NCBI GenBank assembly: GCA_964568585.1
Contig: CAZMQI010000007.1
Coordinates: forward strand, 1 to 64,000
From: RGZA01 sp964568585
GTDB lineage: Bacteria > Pseudomonadota > Alphaproteobacteria > UBA9219 > RGZA01
Length of the DNA stretch: 64,000 nucleotides
Reading direction: 5' to 3'
The position numbers and the translations under genes are program-made. Of this stretch, positions 35,701 to 44,012 are shown piece by piece (positions within the stretch are counted from its first letter, which is position 1; every line of letters begins with the position of its first letter). The notes under the pieces were generated by a model. That model did no database searches. It was not told the DNA's origin and saw only the letters and a list, made by a program, of their open reading frames with translations.

Positions 35701-37905
35701 ATGATGCGAGATAATAAAGAAAATCCTCCTAGATCAGAAGCAGAAATATTTGGTGATTTAGAAAAGCTCTGCGCTTCACCCGGTTATGCGCATGTGCTGG
35801 CATACTTTTGCTTTCGCGATAATATTATTGGTTTCAGCGATGAGCTAAAAAGCGATGACTATGCAAAAATGTACTCGACAGAAAGGCTTATAAGATCAGA
35901 GATATCGGTCTTGGTTGGTTTGATGGCAAAAAAGCCACTTGATCTGTCGTTCCCCTCACCGGATTTGTTTCAACAAATGATAGATAAAACTGACGAGCTA
36001 CTAAAAGAAATGCATTTAGCAATGTCGGTTCCTTTTATGGGGATTTTCTTCAAAGCAATTGAAGAAAGAAAAACCAACTCTGATGTTAATCCGTTTAACA
36101 CAGCAGAGGCATTGCGAGAGCCGATGTTTTATGCGGCTGAGTCTGCTTATACTTTTCAATATAGGGATTTATCAGTTCAAAAATACGCCAAAGATGAGGA
36201 ATGGCTAAAAAAAGCTAAAGGGTTTTCTATGGCTGAAGTAAAAAAAGTAAGTTTAGCCATAAATGATTACATGAATAATAATATGATGAATGTTATGCGT
36301 TCATTGAGCGGTAAACGTCCGGATGAATGGACGTTGCTACCAGCATTTGAATTTTCAACAAGTGATATAATTGAAAAATCTGGCCTTGAAGAACAAACTG
36401 TAAAAAGGATACTTGAAGCTTTCGCATATCCGAATACTGGCAATCCAACTTTTACTGCATTGCATGAGTTTAATGAAACCAATGCAACCCCTTTAATTAA
36501 AATAGGAAGTGATAGATATATTCTATTTCAATATTACAGTTGGGTAGAGGCTACTTATGACACCCCTTTTTACTGGATGGGAGCGGATAAAAGTTATTTT
36601 CCCACGGCTGCAGAAAATAGAGGTCATTTTACCGAACAATTCACGGCAACGAGATTGAAGAGCGTATTTGGGGATGCCCGCGTATATTGTAACGTTGATA
36701 TTTGGGATTCACCCAATAAAAAAAAGAAAAAGGGTGAAATCGATATCCTTGTTATTGTTGGTAATAGAGCCTTAGTAATACAGAATAAATCAAAAAAACT
36801 TACTTTGGCTGCACGCAAAGGGAATGACCCTGTATTGAAAGCTGATTTCAAAGCTGCAGTGCAAGATGCTTGTGATCAAGCGATTTTATGTTGTGATGAA
36901 TTAATAAGCGGTGCACCAGTATTAACAGATGCTGATGGGAAGGAAGTGACTATTCCGACGGAATTAAAACAAGTGTTTCCAGTTTGCGTAATATCAGATC
37001 ACTACCCGGCGCTTAGCTTTCAAGCCAGACAATTTATCAAAGCCAAAACAACAGATATCATTCAACCCGCCTTAGTTTGCGATGTATTTTTTATCGATGT
37101 CGTGACTGAAATGCTTACGACCCCTCTAAGGCTTCTGAGCTACTTAGAGTTAAGAGCAAAAGCTAATGATAATGTTATGTCTTCGGTTGAATTAGTAGCC
37201 CTAGGATATCATCTAAAAAGAAATTTATGGTTAGAGAAAAACACGATGCTTATGCTGGAAGACGATATTTCAGTGGGCCTTGATGTTGCAATGGCTGCCC
37301 GCAGGGATGGTATACCAGGTGTAAAAACTCCCCCCGGTATACTTACTAGATTAAAAGGTACAACCATTGGAAAAGTTATTGACCAACTAGAAAATCGTAC
37401 AGACTCTGGCGCGATTGAGTTGGGTCTTCAGTTATTACAAATGAGCGAAGAGGCGTTGCTAGATTTGAATATGGGGATTGAGAAGATCTCTAAAGACGTT
37501 CTTAATGACGGTAAGCCACATGATATAACCCTGAATTTTGGAAGTGCCTCGAGCGGGATGACGCTGCATTGCAACAATTTACCAGATGTAATTGCAGTTC
37601 CGTCTCTACAGACTCATTGTGTTCGCAGAAAATATAAACAGAAAGCTAGTAGCTGGTATGGGCTGGCTATCGAACCTGGCACTCACAATGTGCGTTTTGG
37701 TATAAATATGCAATTTCCATGGGTGCAAAATGATGAAATGGATAAATCAACTAGTGAAATGATTGACGGAATGCCTCCTGCTAAATTTCGTGGTGTGCTA
37801 AAAGGTCAGAAAATAAATTCTAAACGACAAACTGGGCGAAATGCAGCATGTACCTGTGGAAGTGGAAAAAAATATAAGCGTTGCTGTCTAAGTAAATACG
37901 AGTAA
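35701..37905 (+). CDS. PD-(D/E)XK nuclease-like protein with C-terminal SEC-C zinc motif
   Basis: A 734-residue protein. The first 300 residues are helical and unrecognised. Residues 345-363 read GEID (D348) followed by VIQNK (Q361-N-K363), a NERD/PD-(D/E)XK-like core preceded by a lysine-rich run. The last residues hold a SEC-C metal site: C717, C719, C728 and C729 in CTCGSGKKYKRCC. SEC-C proteins with nuclease cores occur in mobile and defence islands, but no function is established that I can name. It starts at either of two adjacent ATGs and lies next to attR, transcribed away from int. Confidence 0.7.
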   Translation: MMRDNKENPPRSEAEIFGDLEKLCASPGYAHVLAYFCFRDNIIGFSDELKSDDYAKMYSTERLIRSEISVLVGLMAKKPLDLSFPSPDLFQQMIDKTDELLKEMHLAMSVPFMGIFFKAIEERKTNSDVNPFNTAEALREPMFYAAESAYTFQYRDLSVQKYAKDEEWLKKAKGFSMAEVKKVSLAINDYMNNNMMNVMRSLSGKRPDEWTLLPAFEFSTSDIIEKSGLEEQTVKRILEAFAYPNTGNPTFTALHEFNETNATPLIKIGSDRYILFQYYSWVEATYDTPFYWMGADKSYFPTAAENRGHFTEQFTATRLKSVFGDARVYCNVDIWDSPNKKKKKGEIDILVIVGNRALVIQNKSKKLTLAARKGNDPVLKADFKAAVQDACDQAILCCDELISGAPVLTDADGKEVTIPTELKQVFPVCVISDHYPALSFQARQFIKAKTTDIIQPALVCDVFFIDVVTEMLTTPLRLLSYLELRAKANDNVMSSVELVALGYHLKRNLWLEKNTMLMLEDDISVGLDVAMAARRDGIPGVKTPPGILTRLKGTTIGKVIDQLENRTDSGAIELGLQLLQMSEEALLDLNMGIEKISKDVLNDGKPHDITLNFGSASSGMTLHCNNLPDVIAVPSLQTHCVRRKYKQKASSWYGLAIEPGTHNVRFGINMQFPWVQNDEMDKSTSEMIDGMPPAKFRGVLKGQKINSKRQTGRNAACTCGSGKKYKRCCLSKYE

Positions 37906-37918
37906 TTACTTGGACAAA

Positions 37919-37983
37919 CCTTACTATGGCCTTACTTAAAAAATCCGCCATACTAGTACTTGTATAGTAAGGTCATAGTAAGG
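37919..37983. repeat. Inverted pairs of GTAAGG repeats at the right end
   Basis: CCTTAC at 37919 and 37930 (minus orientation) and GTAAGG at 37967 and 37978 (plus orientation), each pair 11 bp apart. Together they form a 17-bp inverted repeat with one mismatch and a 31-base spacer. The left end of the element has the same motif and spacing. Likely integrase or excisionase arm sites about 120-180 bp inside attR. Confidence 0.55.
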
Positions 37984-38100
37984 TCGCTATGTAGAACGCT
38001 GTAGGATTCTTTAGGAAGGCTTTTTCAATTATTCCAGTATTTATTGATAAATTCAGTGTTGAATGGTGCTCTCTAGGAAAGCGTAGTAAGACTCTTCTTG

Positions 38101-38147
38101 GTTTCCTAAACTCGGGGCCGGAGGTTCAAATCCTCTCGGGGTCACCA
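38101..38147 (+). pseudogene. 3' half of the disrupted host tRNA-Arg(CCT); attR
   Basis: Starts with the core GTTTCCTAAACT (38101-38112) and continues with variable loop, T-arm GGAGG-TTCAAAT-CCTCT, acceptor CGGGGTC, discriminator A and CCA. There is no D-arm upstream. It completes the 5' half at 22943 and marks the right boundary of the element. Confidence 0.9.
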
Positions 38148-38405
38148 TTTTTTTCTGCAATACAGCGCCGCGAGGGTTTTTAAAATGGCCTTCACCTCTT
38201 TGGAGGTCAGGCGGTAGTAGATGGTTTGCTTGTCACGCCGCGTGGCAACCAGCTTGAATGTGCGAAGCGATGCCAAATATTGCGAGACATGCGATTGGCT
38301 AGCGGTTTCTTTTTCCAATTCCACCAGTTCCCCCGCGCTTAATTCTCCATGCTCGGATAATGCACACAGCAATGATAGCCGCAGCGGATGTGCCATGCAT
38401 TTCAA
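38142..38405 (-). CDS. ArsR-family winged-helix regulator
   Basis: A small metal- or redox-sensing type repressor: MAHPLRLSLLCALSEHGELS opens the winged helix (split at about residue 4-23), SQSHVSQYLASLRTFKLV is the recognition helix and YYRLTSKEV the wing. The frame can only start at TTG 38405 or ATG 38396, since a stop lies at 38436-38438, so the N-terminus is shorter than usual. There is no classic ArsR metal-binding Cys pair; a BigR-like thiol role is possible. Its 3' end overlaps the tRNA remnant by 6 bp. A perfect palindrome upstream (38485-38508) is its likely operator. Confidence 0.85.
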   Translation of the reverse strand: MKCMAHPLRLSLLCALSEHGELSAGELVELEKETASQSHVSQYLASLRTFKLVATRRDKQTIYYRLTSKEVKAILKTLAALYCRKKW

Positions 38406-38484
38406 TAGATACGTGGCTTTTTTTACTGCGATAGGTCAGTTTGTCGCATCCGGTTATGCTCCTTGATTTTTTATAGGCAGTGTA

Positions 38485-38508
38485 TTATATTAATAAAATG
38501 TAATATAA
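38485..38508. promoter_or_regulatory. Palindromic operator between the arsR-type and ahpD-type genes
   Basis: TTATATTA (38485-38492) and TAATATAA (38501-38508) form a perfect 8-bp inverted repeat with an 8-bp spacer, in the 254-bp divergent gap. AT-rich palindromes of this form are used by ArsR/BigR-type repressors, so this is the probable binding site controlling both genes. Confidence 0.6.
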
Positions 38509-38659
38509 CAAGCATTCTATATCCAACATCGCGGTGTATAAATCACGGGCTTGAGAACAATTAAGGCATCCGAGTGGACAAAGCCGGTCCGTTCTCCGGT
38601 CTGTTCCCAAGGGGAATGTCTTGGAGCAATAATATCATTCACTGACAAAAGGAAAGACG

Positions 38660-39007
38660 ATGAAAAACTATAAGCAAATTACGACCGATATTTCTGAATA
38701 CATTGGCCAGTTACGCAAACTTGTGCCGGATGCGATGACGGGTTTCAGCCAGATGGCGAAAGGTGCCACGCAAACGGGCGCGCTGGATGAAAAAACCAAG
38801 GAATTTATTGCGCTGGCTATTGGTGTCTCCACGCGTTGTGATGGCTGCATCGGTTTTCACACAAAGTCACTGGTGCGTTTGCAGGCAACCCGCGAGGAGC
38901 TTGCAGAAACATTGGCCATGGCCGTTTATATGGGCGGCGGCCCATCATTAATGTATGCGGCAGATGCCTTGCGTGCATATGATGAATTTAAGCAAGCCGC
39001 AGCATAA
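38660..39007 (+). CDS. Carboxymuconolactone-decarboxylase/AhpD-like protein
   Basis: A 115-residue alkylhydroperoxidase D-like protein. The redox motif C60-DG-C63 with H67 (CDGCIGFHTKSL) is the AhpD catalytic pattern, and the helical CMD domain covers the whole protein. A strong SD (AAAGGAAAG) precedes the ATG. It is divergent from the ArsR-family regulator, suggesting inducible peroxide or thiol-stress defence. Partner and substrate are unknown. Confidence 0.88.
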   Translation: MKNYKQITTDISEYIGQLRKLVPDAMTGFSQMAKGATQTGALDEKTKEFIALAIGVSTRCDGCIGFHTKSLVRLQATREELAETLAMAVYMGGGPSLMYAADALRAYDEFKQAAA

Positions 39008-39049
39008 AAAGCATTTTAACTTGATAAAAACTGCTTTATAACCACGCAC

Positions 39050-39144
39050 GGAAGGTTGGCATGGACGACCTGCGCTTGCCAATCCGGCCAGATCCGAAAG
39101 GAAGCACCCGTAACGAGATGCATCGGGTCATGTTTCAACCTTCC
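39050..39144 (+). ncRNA. ffs: Small signal recognition particle RNA (4.5S)
   Basis: The conserved apical domain is present (CCAGATCCGAAAGGAAGCA, then CCCGTAACGA), and the ends pair perfectly as a 9-bp stem, GGAAGGTTG (39050-39058) with CAACCTTCC (39136-39144). The length, 95 bases, is typical of the short bacterial form. It binds Ffh and directs membrane proteins to the Sec machinery. A short T-rich run (ACTTTTGTT) follows. Confidence 0.88.
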
Positions 39145-39231
39145 ACTTTTGTTACTCAGGCGCCGTAAGGCTCGCTCGCATTGGCTCGCGGCACCGCGGT
39201 CGCAGTGCTTAAGAAAGTTCAGGCGAATTTC

Positions 39232-39996
39232 ATGCGTGTCACCATCTGGGTAACCGAACATCAAATTTCACAGCGCGTTGGCAGCTCGCTTAAGCTTGGG
39301 CTTAAAGACGACGCGGTCTTGGCAACGCCCATCCAATATTCCGATGAGAATATCAACGCAACGGATGTGCATATCGGCTATGGCATTCTGCGCGGTATGG
39401 CCGAAGTGTACCGTCGCGTCGAACACGCAGGTAAACACTGGTTTAATATCGATTTGGGTTATTTTGATCCAGGGCATTTTGAAGGCCAATACCGTATCGC
39501 GTATAAAGGCACACAGAACACATTCGATGCGCGGATTCAATCAGACCATTGTCCCGATATGGATCCGTGGAGAGAGGGTGGCCAATTCGCATTGATTTGT
39601 CCGCCTACCGAACACACCACTAGATTTTTTAATGTGAATGAAGCTACGTGGCTTGACCAAGCAACGGCGCATGCAACGCAATTGGGGCTAACCCCGAAAA
39701 TTCGCCGCAAAGGTGATACGGAACATCTGGATGATGCCTTTGCGACCGCTGGCGCAGTGCTTGCGTTTAATTCATCCGTTGCGTGGAAGGCGCTTCAACT
39801 TGGCATCCCCGCGTTCAGCGATGTGGAACATTCAGTCGTCGGTTCATGGCATGGAACTATTCAAAGTATCGATGAGCTAAAAAAACTAAGCCGTGAAAGC
39901 CTGTTTCGCTTTATGTGTGCCAACCAGCTATCCTTGCTTGATATCCAGCAGGGCAAGCTTTTACCAATATTAAAACGCAGTATTCCACAGGCTTAA
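39232..39996 (+). CDS. Hypothetical protein, possibly a GT-B-like glycan enzyme
   Basis: A 254-residue protein from the ATG at 39232; the frame is open further upstream to a TTG at 39181, but that stretch is part of the SRP RNA downstream region. No family recognised with certainty. The C-terminal region AFNSSVAWKALQLGIPAFSD followed by a Ser/Val/His stretch resembles the sugar-nucleotide binding half of capsule-type (KpsS-like) or phage-encoded GT-B proteins. The N-terminus is mixed alpha/beta. Between SRP RNA and dnaX; no link to either is evident. Confidence 0.65.
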   Translation: MRVTIWVTEHQISQRVGSSLKLGLKDDAVLATPIQYSDENINATDVHIGYGILRGMAEVYRRVEHAGKHWFNIDLGYFDPGHFEGQYRIAYKGTQNTFDARIQSDHCPDMDPWREGGQFALICPPTEHTTRFFNVNEATWLDQATAHATQLGLTPKIRRKGDTEHLDDAFATAGAVLAFNSSVAWKALQLGIPAFSDVEHSVVGSWHGTIQSIDELKKLSRESLFRFMCANQLSLLDIQQGKLLPILKRSIPQA

Positions 39997-40075
39997 ACCC
40001 TAACGATTAAGCCATTTTTTTAGTTGTAAAGAATCCAGCTTTATTCATGTCCCCAGCGTCCCTATTCTAAAAATT

Positions 40076-41881
40076 ATGAGTATGCTTTTTGCCGATATGA
40101 CCGAAGAAGACACGAGCGCAGCACCAGTTGCCTACCGTGTGCTTGCGCGTAAATACCGCCCCACTAATTTTGATGAATTAATCGGGCAGGATATTTTGGT
40201 GCGTACGCTGACCAATGCGATCGAAAGCGGACGTCTGGCGCAAGCCTATATGCTGACGGGGGTGCGCGGGGTTGGTAAAACCACCACGGCGCGTATCATC
40301 GCACGTTCATTGAATTGCATCGGCCCCGACGGGAAGGGTGGTCCCACTATCAAACCATGCGGTGTGTGTGCGAATTGCGAAGCCATCACCCAAGACCGCC
40401 ATGTCGACGTATTGGAAATGGATGCTGCATCCAGAACTGGCGTGGATGACATCCGTGATATCGTGGATGGCGTGCGTTATGGTCCCGTATCTGCACGTTA
40501 TAAAGTGTATATCATCGATGAAGTCCACATGTTGTCGAAAAACGCATTCAATGCGTTGTTAAAGACATTGGAAGAACCACCGCCACACACCAAATTCATC
40601 TTTGCCACCACGGAAATCCGCAAGGTTCCGGTGACTGTTCTATCACGCTGCCAGCGCTTTGATTTGCGCCGTGTGGATGCATCGGTATTGCAAGAGCATT
40701 TCAAGCGGGTATCTAACGCCGAAAAAATGGAAGCCGAAGATGAAGCCTTGGCGCTCATCGCACGTGCCGCCGATGGCTCCGTCCGCGATGGTTTAAGTTT
40801 GCTGGATCAAGCGATTGCCCGTGCCGAAACCAAAGCCGTTTCCGCGGATGATGTACGCGCGATGTTGGGTCTGGCCGACCGCGCACAACTTATCGCACTG
40901 TTCGAAGCATTGCATACGGGCTCACCTGTAAAGGCATTGGATATTGCAGGCGAACTTCGTGCATTGGGCGCAGACCCGCTTGTCATCCTTCATGACCTTG
41001 CGGATATCGCGCATACGCTGACGCGCGCAAAAATCTCCCCGCAATTGACGCAAGGTCAGGCATTGCCGGAACTGGAACGTAATCTCGCGCAAACGCTTGG
41101 CGCGAAGCTGGGCATGCCATCGCTGACCCGTACGTGGCAAATGTTATTGAAGGGTATGAGCGAAGTGCAACAAGCGCCCGATAGTCATCAGGCATTGGAA
41201 ATGGTGCTTATCCGTTTAAGCTATGCCGCAGATTTACCACCGCCTGGCGATTTGATTAAGAAGCTTCAGGAATCCGGCGTCACCGAACATTCTGCACCGC
41301 GCCCTAATGGCGGCGGGAATGGTGCTGGTACACAGGCCATGCGTTCCCAAGGAAATTTAGCCGTTGCTGCATCAACCCCGCAACCGATTGCCGTACGTGC
41401 ACAAGCCGCGCCACAAGCCGCAACCGCAACCGCGATTGCGTATTCACCAATACCTGAAAATTTTCAGGCGCTGGTGAATTTGTTTGAAGAGAAAAAAGAA
41501 ATCACATTCTTCAGTCATTTATATTCCGAAGTGCATCTGGTGAATTTTGCGCCTGGGTTGTTGGAAATCCGCGTCACTGACCGCGCCCCGCAAAATCTTG
41601 CCGGAAAAGTATCGCAGTTTTTGACCGAATGGACTGGCAAACGCTGGATGGTCACCCTATCTGCTGAACAAGGTCAGCCGACCTTAAACGAAACGGCGAA
41701 GCAGCATAAGGCCAGCCGCATGCAGAATGCTGAAAACCACCCTTTGGTCAAAGCGGTGCTGGGCAGTTTTCCGGATGCGAAGCTGACGGCATTACGCACC
41801 AAGGTTAAGGAAGTCGAAGTAGTCGATGCACCGGCTGGCAAAGAAGAACTGGCTGAAATCAGTTTTGATGATGAAGAATAA
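40076..41881 (+). CDS. dnaX: DNA polymerase III subunit gamma/tau
   Basis: Clamp-loader ATPase of the replisome, 601 residues. AAA+ motifs: Walker A VRGVGKTTTAR (about 60-70), a four-cysteine zinc site ending CGVCANCEA, DEVHMLSKNAFNALLKTLEE, and the SRC motif (LSRCQRFDLR). After residue 410 comes an Ala/Pro/Gln linker and a C-terminal tau-like domain. It is followed by ybaB and recR, the classical operon order. I did not find a clear frameshift slip site that would make a separate gamma product. Confidence 0.96.
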   Translation: MSMLFADMTEEDTSAAPVAYRVLARKYRPTNFDELIGQDILVRTLTNAIESGRLAQAYMLTGVRGVGKTTTARIIARSLNCIGPDGKGGPTIKPCGVCANCEAITQDRHVDVLEMDAASRTGVDDIRDIVDGVRYGPVSARYKVYIIDEVHMLSKNAFNALLKTLEEPPPHTKFIFATTEIRKVPVTVLSRCQRFDLRRVDASVLQEHFKRVSNAEKMEAEDEALALIARAADGSVRDGLSLLDQAIARAETKAVSADDVRAMLGLADRAQLIALFEALHTGSPVKALDIAGELRALGADPLVILHDLADIAHTLTRAKISPQLTQGQALPELERNLAQTLGAKLGMPSLTRTWQMLLKGMSEVQQAPDSHQALEMVLIRLSYAADLPPPGDLIKKLQESGVTEHSAPRPNGGGNGAGTQAMRSQGNLAVAASTPQPIAVRAQAAPQAATATAIAYSPIPENFQALVNLFEEKKEITFFSHLYSEVHLVNFAPGLLEIRVTDRAPQNLAGKVSQFLTEWTGKRWMVTLSAEQGQPTLNETAKQHKASRMQNAENHPLVKAVLGSFPDAKLTALRTKVKEVEVVDAPAGKEELAEISFDDEE

Positions 41882-41905
41882 GAAACACGTAAACAGGAAC
41901 ATAAA

Positions 41906-42232
41906 ATGAAGAACATCGGTAACATGATGCGCCAAGCCCAAGAAATGCAGACGCGCCTTGCCAATATGCAGAACGACCTTGCAGCAGCGGAATTGCACGG
42001 GGCCTCTGGCGGCGGTTTGGTATCCGTGACGTTGAACGGACGCGGCGAAGCGAAGAAAATTACCCTTGATCCAAAGGTCGTTGATCCTGCCGATATCGGC
42101 ATGCTCGAAGACTTAATTGTTGCTGCCTATAACGATGCACGCAAAAAAATCGAACAGCATGTGGAATCCGAAACGCAAAAAATCATGGGCGGCATGGCAT
42201 TGCCACCTGGTTTCAAATTGCCGTTCTCCTGA
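41906..42232 (+). CDS. ybaB: Nucleoid-associated protein YbaB/EbfC
   Basis: A 108-residue DNA-binding protein of the YbaB/EbfC family: MRQAQEMQTRLANMQ, then LNGRGEAKKITLDP and a C-terminus GGMALPPGFKLPF. It forms dimers that bind DNA with tweezers-like helices. It lies 24 bp after dnaX and 7 bp before recR, as in most bacteria. Confidence 0.95.
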   Translation: MKNIGNMMRQAQEMQTRLANMQNDLAAAELHGASGGGLVSVTLNGRGEAKKITLDPKVVDPADIGMLEDLIVAAYNDARKKIEQHVESETQKIMGGMALPPGFKLPFS

Positions 42233-42239
42233 TATTTAA

Positions 42240-42857
42240 ATGTTCGGCACGGATAATCCGCTTCAACGTCTTATTGCATTGCTGGCAAAATTGCCGGGCC
42301 TTGGCCCGCGCTCGGCACGCCGCGTTGCGCTGAGTTTAATGAAGAAGCCGGAGACATTGTTGAAACCACTTGCCGAAGCGATGCTGGAGACAGCACGCAC
42401 CATGCGCCAATGCGATGCATGCGGAAATCTTGATACGCAAAATCCATGCGCGGTGTGTAGCGATACGCGCCGTGATCGTTCGATGGTGTGTGTGGTTGAA
42501 GATGTCAGCGATTTATGGGCGATGGAACGCAGCGGTATTTACAAAGGCCTGTATCATATTCTGGGCGGAACACTTTCCGCGCTGGATGGTGTTGGCCCTG
42601 ATCAACTTCGCATTGCCGGATTGTTGCAACGCGTGGCATCTTCACGCAGCACAGAGCAACCGGTGCGCGAAGTCATCCTTGCGCTCAATGCAACGCTGGA
42701 AGGGCAAACAACCGCGCATGTGGTGGCAGAACAGTTGGAAACCACAGGCGTGTCACTCACGCGCCTTGCACATGGTCTGCCGATTGGCGGCGAACTTGAT
42801 TATCTGGATGATGGCACCTTGATTGCCGCATTCCATGCACGGGCCAAGGCAGGCTAA
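42240..42857 (+). CDS. recR: Recombination protein RecR
   Basis: Gap-repair protein acting with RecF/RecO. The 205-residue protein has the N-terminal helix-hairpin-helix (LAKLPGLGPRSARRVAL), the C4 zinc finger CDACGNLDTQNPCAVC (about residues 58-73), and the Toprim domain (VVEDVSDLWAMERSG). Family length is 198-205. It is the last gene of the dnaX-ybaB-recR operon. Confidence 0.96.
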   Translation: MFGTDNPLQRLIALLAKLPGLGPRSARRVALSLMKKPETLLKPLAEAMLETARTMRQCDACGNLDTQNPCAVCSDTRRDRSMVCVVEDVSDLWAMERSGIYKGLYHILGGTLSALDGVGPDQLRIAGLLQRVASSRSTEQPVREVILALNATLEGQTTAHVVAEQLETTGVSLTRLAHGLPIGGELDYLDDGTLIAAFHARAKAG

Positions 42858-43173
42858 GCCTAGCCAACTTCATGTCGTCATATAACTATTTTGGGGCGAC
42901 TTTTGACTCAAAATAATCCTCAACCAGTTGGTCAACCGATGGACCGGCGGGTTAATTGATTTTTAACCCTAAAAACCTTGTTGCCCTGCAAAATAAGGCA
43001 TAAGCTTTCTCTCATAACCCACATGGAGATGATGTTTATATATGCCTTTATTCTTTCATTCAGGCCTTGTTAAACATTTTGTAAGCATCATTGCTAGTAA
43101 TACTACGAATGTCGCGCCCCTAAAGGTTAGGGGCTCGTTTGGTTTAACGTGCCCCGCAGATAAGGGCTAAACC
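42858..43173. other. Non-coding stretch with CtrA-type box and small hairpin
   Basis: 316 bp without a gene. It contains TTAA-N7-TTAA at 42952-42966 (listed separately) and a perfect 8-bp hairpin GCCCCTAA/TTAGGGGC at 43116-43134 about 40 bp before the 43174 gene. The hairpin is followed by TCGTTTGGTTT, which is a weak terminator at best. Confidence 0.5.
42952..42966. promoter_or_regulatory. CtrA-type binding box
   Basis: TTAA-TTGATTT-TTAA matches the TTAA-N7-TTAA consensus of the alphaproteobacterial cell-cycle regulator CtrA and sits in a 7-bp palindrome (GGGTTAA/TTAACCC). It lies about 210 bp before the 43174 gene. Such a short motif can occur by chance in AT-rich DNA. Confidence 0.45.
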
Positions 43174-43530
43174 GTGGATAAAGCAGAAGTGCATAGCGCC
43201 GCATTAGCAACCACTGAACAAGGCTCCTCCAGAGGATCGCAGGGCAGCGATTACTTTGATACGATTGCCTTCTCGGTCTTGGTTAATGCACGTGGCCGCG
43301 TGTGCATGCTATACGACAAGCCATTTAACGCCATCCCGGTGTGGGTTAAGTACCTGACAAAGCAGAGAAAATTGCACTTAATCTTTGATAATGGCATGGA
43401 ATACACCATCAACTACATCATGGACGACAAATTTAACAAGATTTTCCTTAACCTGAATAAGCTGTTTATCGTCCGTTTTCAGGACATGAAACCAATTGAA
43501 GGCTTTGACACAAACGTCATTAAGGAATAG
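43174..43530 (+). CDS. Conserved hypothetical protein
   Basis: A 118-residue soluble protein starting at GTG. The core is beta-rich (RGRVCMLYDKPF; LHLIFDNGMEYTINYIM; IFLNLNKLFIVRF), suggesting a small barrel or PilZ-like fold, but no motif proves it. It lies about 316 bp after recR, beyond a CtrA-type box, and is followed by a second small gene that shares its terminator. Confidence 0.65.
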   Translation: MDKAEVHSAALATTEQGSSRGSQGSDYFDTIAFSVLVNARGRVCMLYDKPFNAIPVWVKYLTKQRKLHLIFDNGMEYTINYIMDDKFNKIFLNLNKLFIVRFQDMKPIEGFDTNVIKE

Positions 43531-43580
43531 TATACTAATTAGGTGTGATATTAGTGGTATCTAATACTACGGAGATAGAA

Positions 43581-43811
43581 ATGACTGGTTCAGTAGTTCA
43601 ACTCAGCGGCAAAGCTCTCGAAGCAGAGTTTGGTAACTTCGTAAGTGCTGGCGTGGTTGGGTCGCGTGATTTTGGTCGCGGAGACGGCGAGTTTGTTCTG
43701 AGCAATCCTGCAGTGTTAGCACTCAACGATGTACTGACAGCTGCTGTACGTCCAGAACCTACTGTAGTAGCAAAAGGCCCAGCAAACAGATTTCAAGGTT
43801 TGAACTCCTAA
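43581..43811 (+). CDS. Hypothetical small protein
   Basis: A 76-residue protein with no recognised family. The ATG at 43581 is chosen because GGAGA lies just upstream (43571); the frame is also open from GTG 43545. Composition is ordinary, with no signal or membrane segment. It is in line with the 43174 gene (50-bp gap) and is followed directly by a strong terminator, which supports it being a real, expressed gene. Confidence 0.6.
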   Translation: MTGSVVQLSGKALEAEFGNFVSAGVVGSRDFGRGDGEFVLSNPAVLALNDVLTAAVRPEPTVVAKGPANRFQGLNS

Positions 43812-43833
43812 GACGAGTTTCAAAATATAAACA

Positions 43834-43878
43834 AAGCCGCCCAGGAAATTTCTCAAACAGATTTCAGGCGGCTTTTTT
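43834..43878 (+). terminator. Rho-independent terminator
   Basis: AAGCCGCC (43834-43841) pairs with GGCGGCTT (43867-43874), and a run of six T starts at the end of the stem. It ends the transcript of the two small genes at 43174 and 43581. Confidence 0.85.
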
Positions 43879-44012
43879 ATTGTCATTTTTATTCTCGGTC
43901 TCAAAAACTTTTTAAAACAAAGTTTCAACTGGAAAAATTTAAACAATCATTTTTGCAGGATGAGTTACGTCAAGCATCATCTTGCTAAATCACTCTTTTC
44001 AACCTATGGGAG

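Larger units (their letters stand above)
22973..38112. mobile_element. Satellite-like integrative element in tRNA-Arg(CCT) with defence genes
   Basis: Bounded by the 12-bp direct repeat GTTTCCTAAACT (22973-22984 and 38101-38112) that splits a tRNA gene. It encodes a tyrosine integrase, an AlpA-like regulator, a primase-polymerase/helicase, an R-M pair, a STAND NTPase/nuclease, a SEC-C nuclease-like protein and unknown genes. GTAAGG repeats flank both ends inside the boundary. No structural phage, conjugation or plasmid-partition genes are seen, so it is best described as a phage-satellite-like or genomic-island element of about 15.1 kb. Its base composition is visibly richer in A+T than that of the flanking genes. 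Confidence 0.9.

Noticed and set aside
39181..39231. Longer N-terminus of the 39232 gene starting at TTG
   Set aside because: The extra codons run directly from the SRP RNA downstream region and carry no conserved-looking sequence; ATG 39232 is better.
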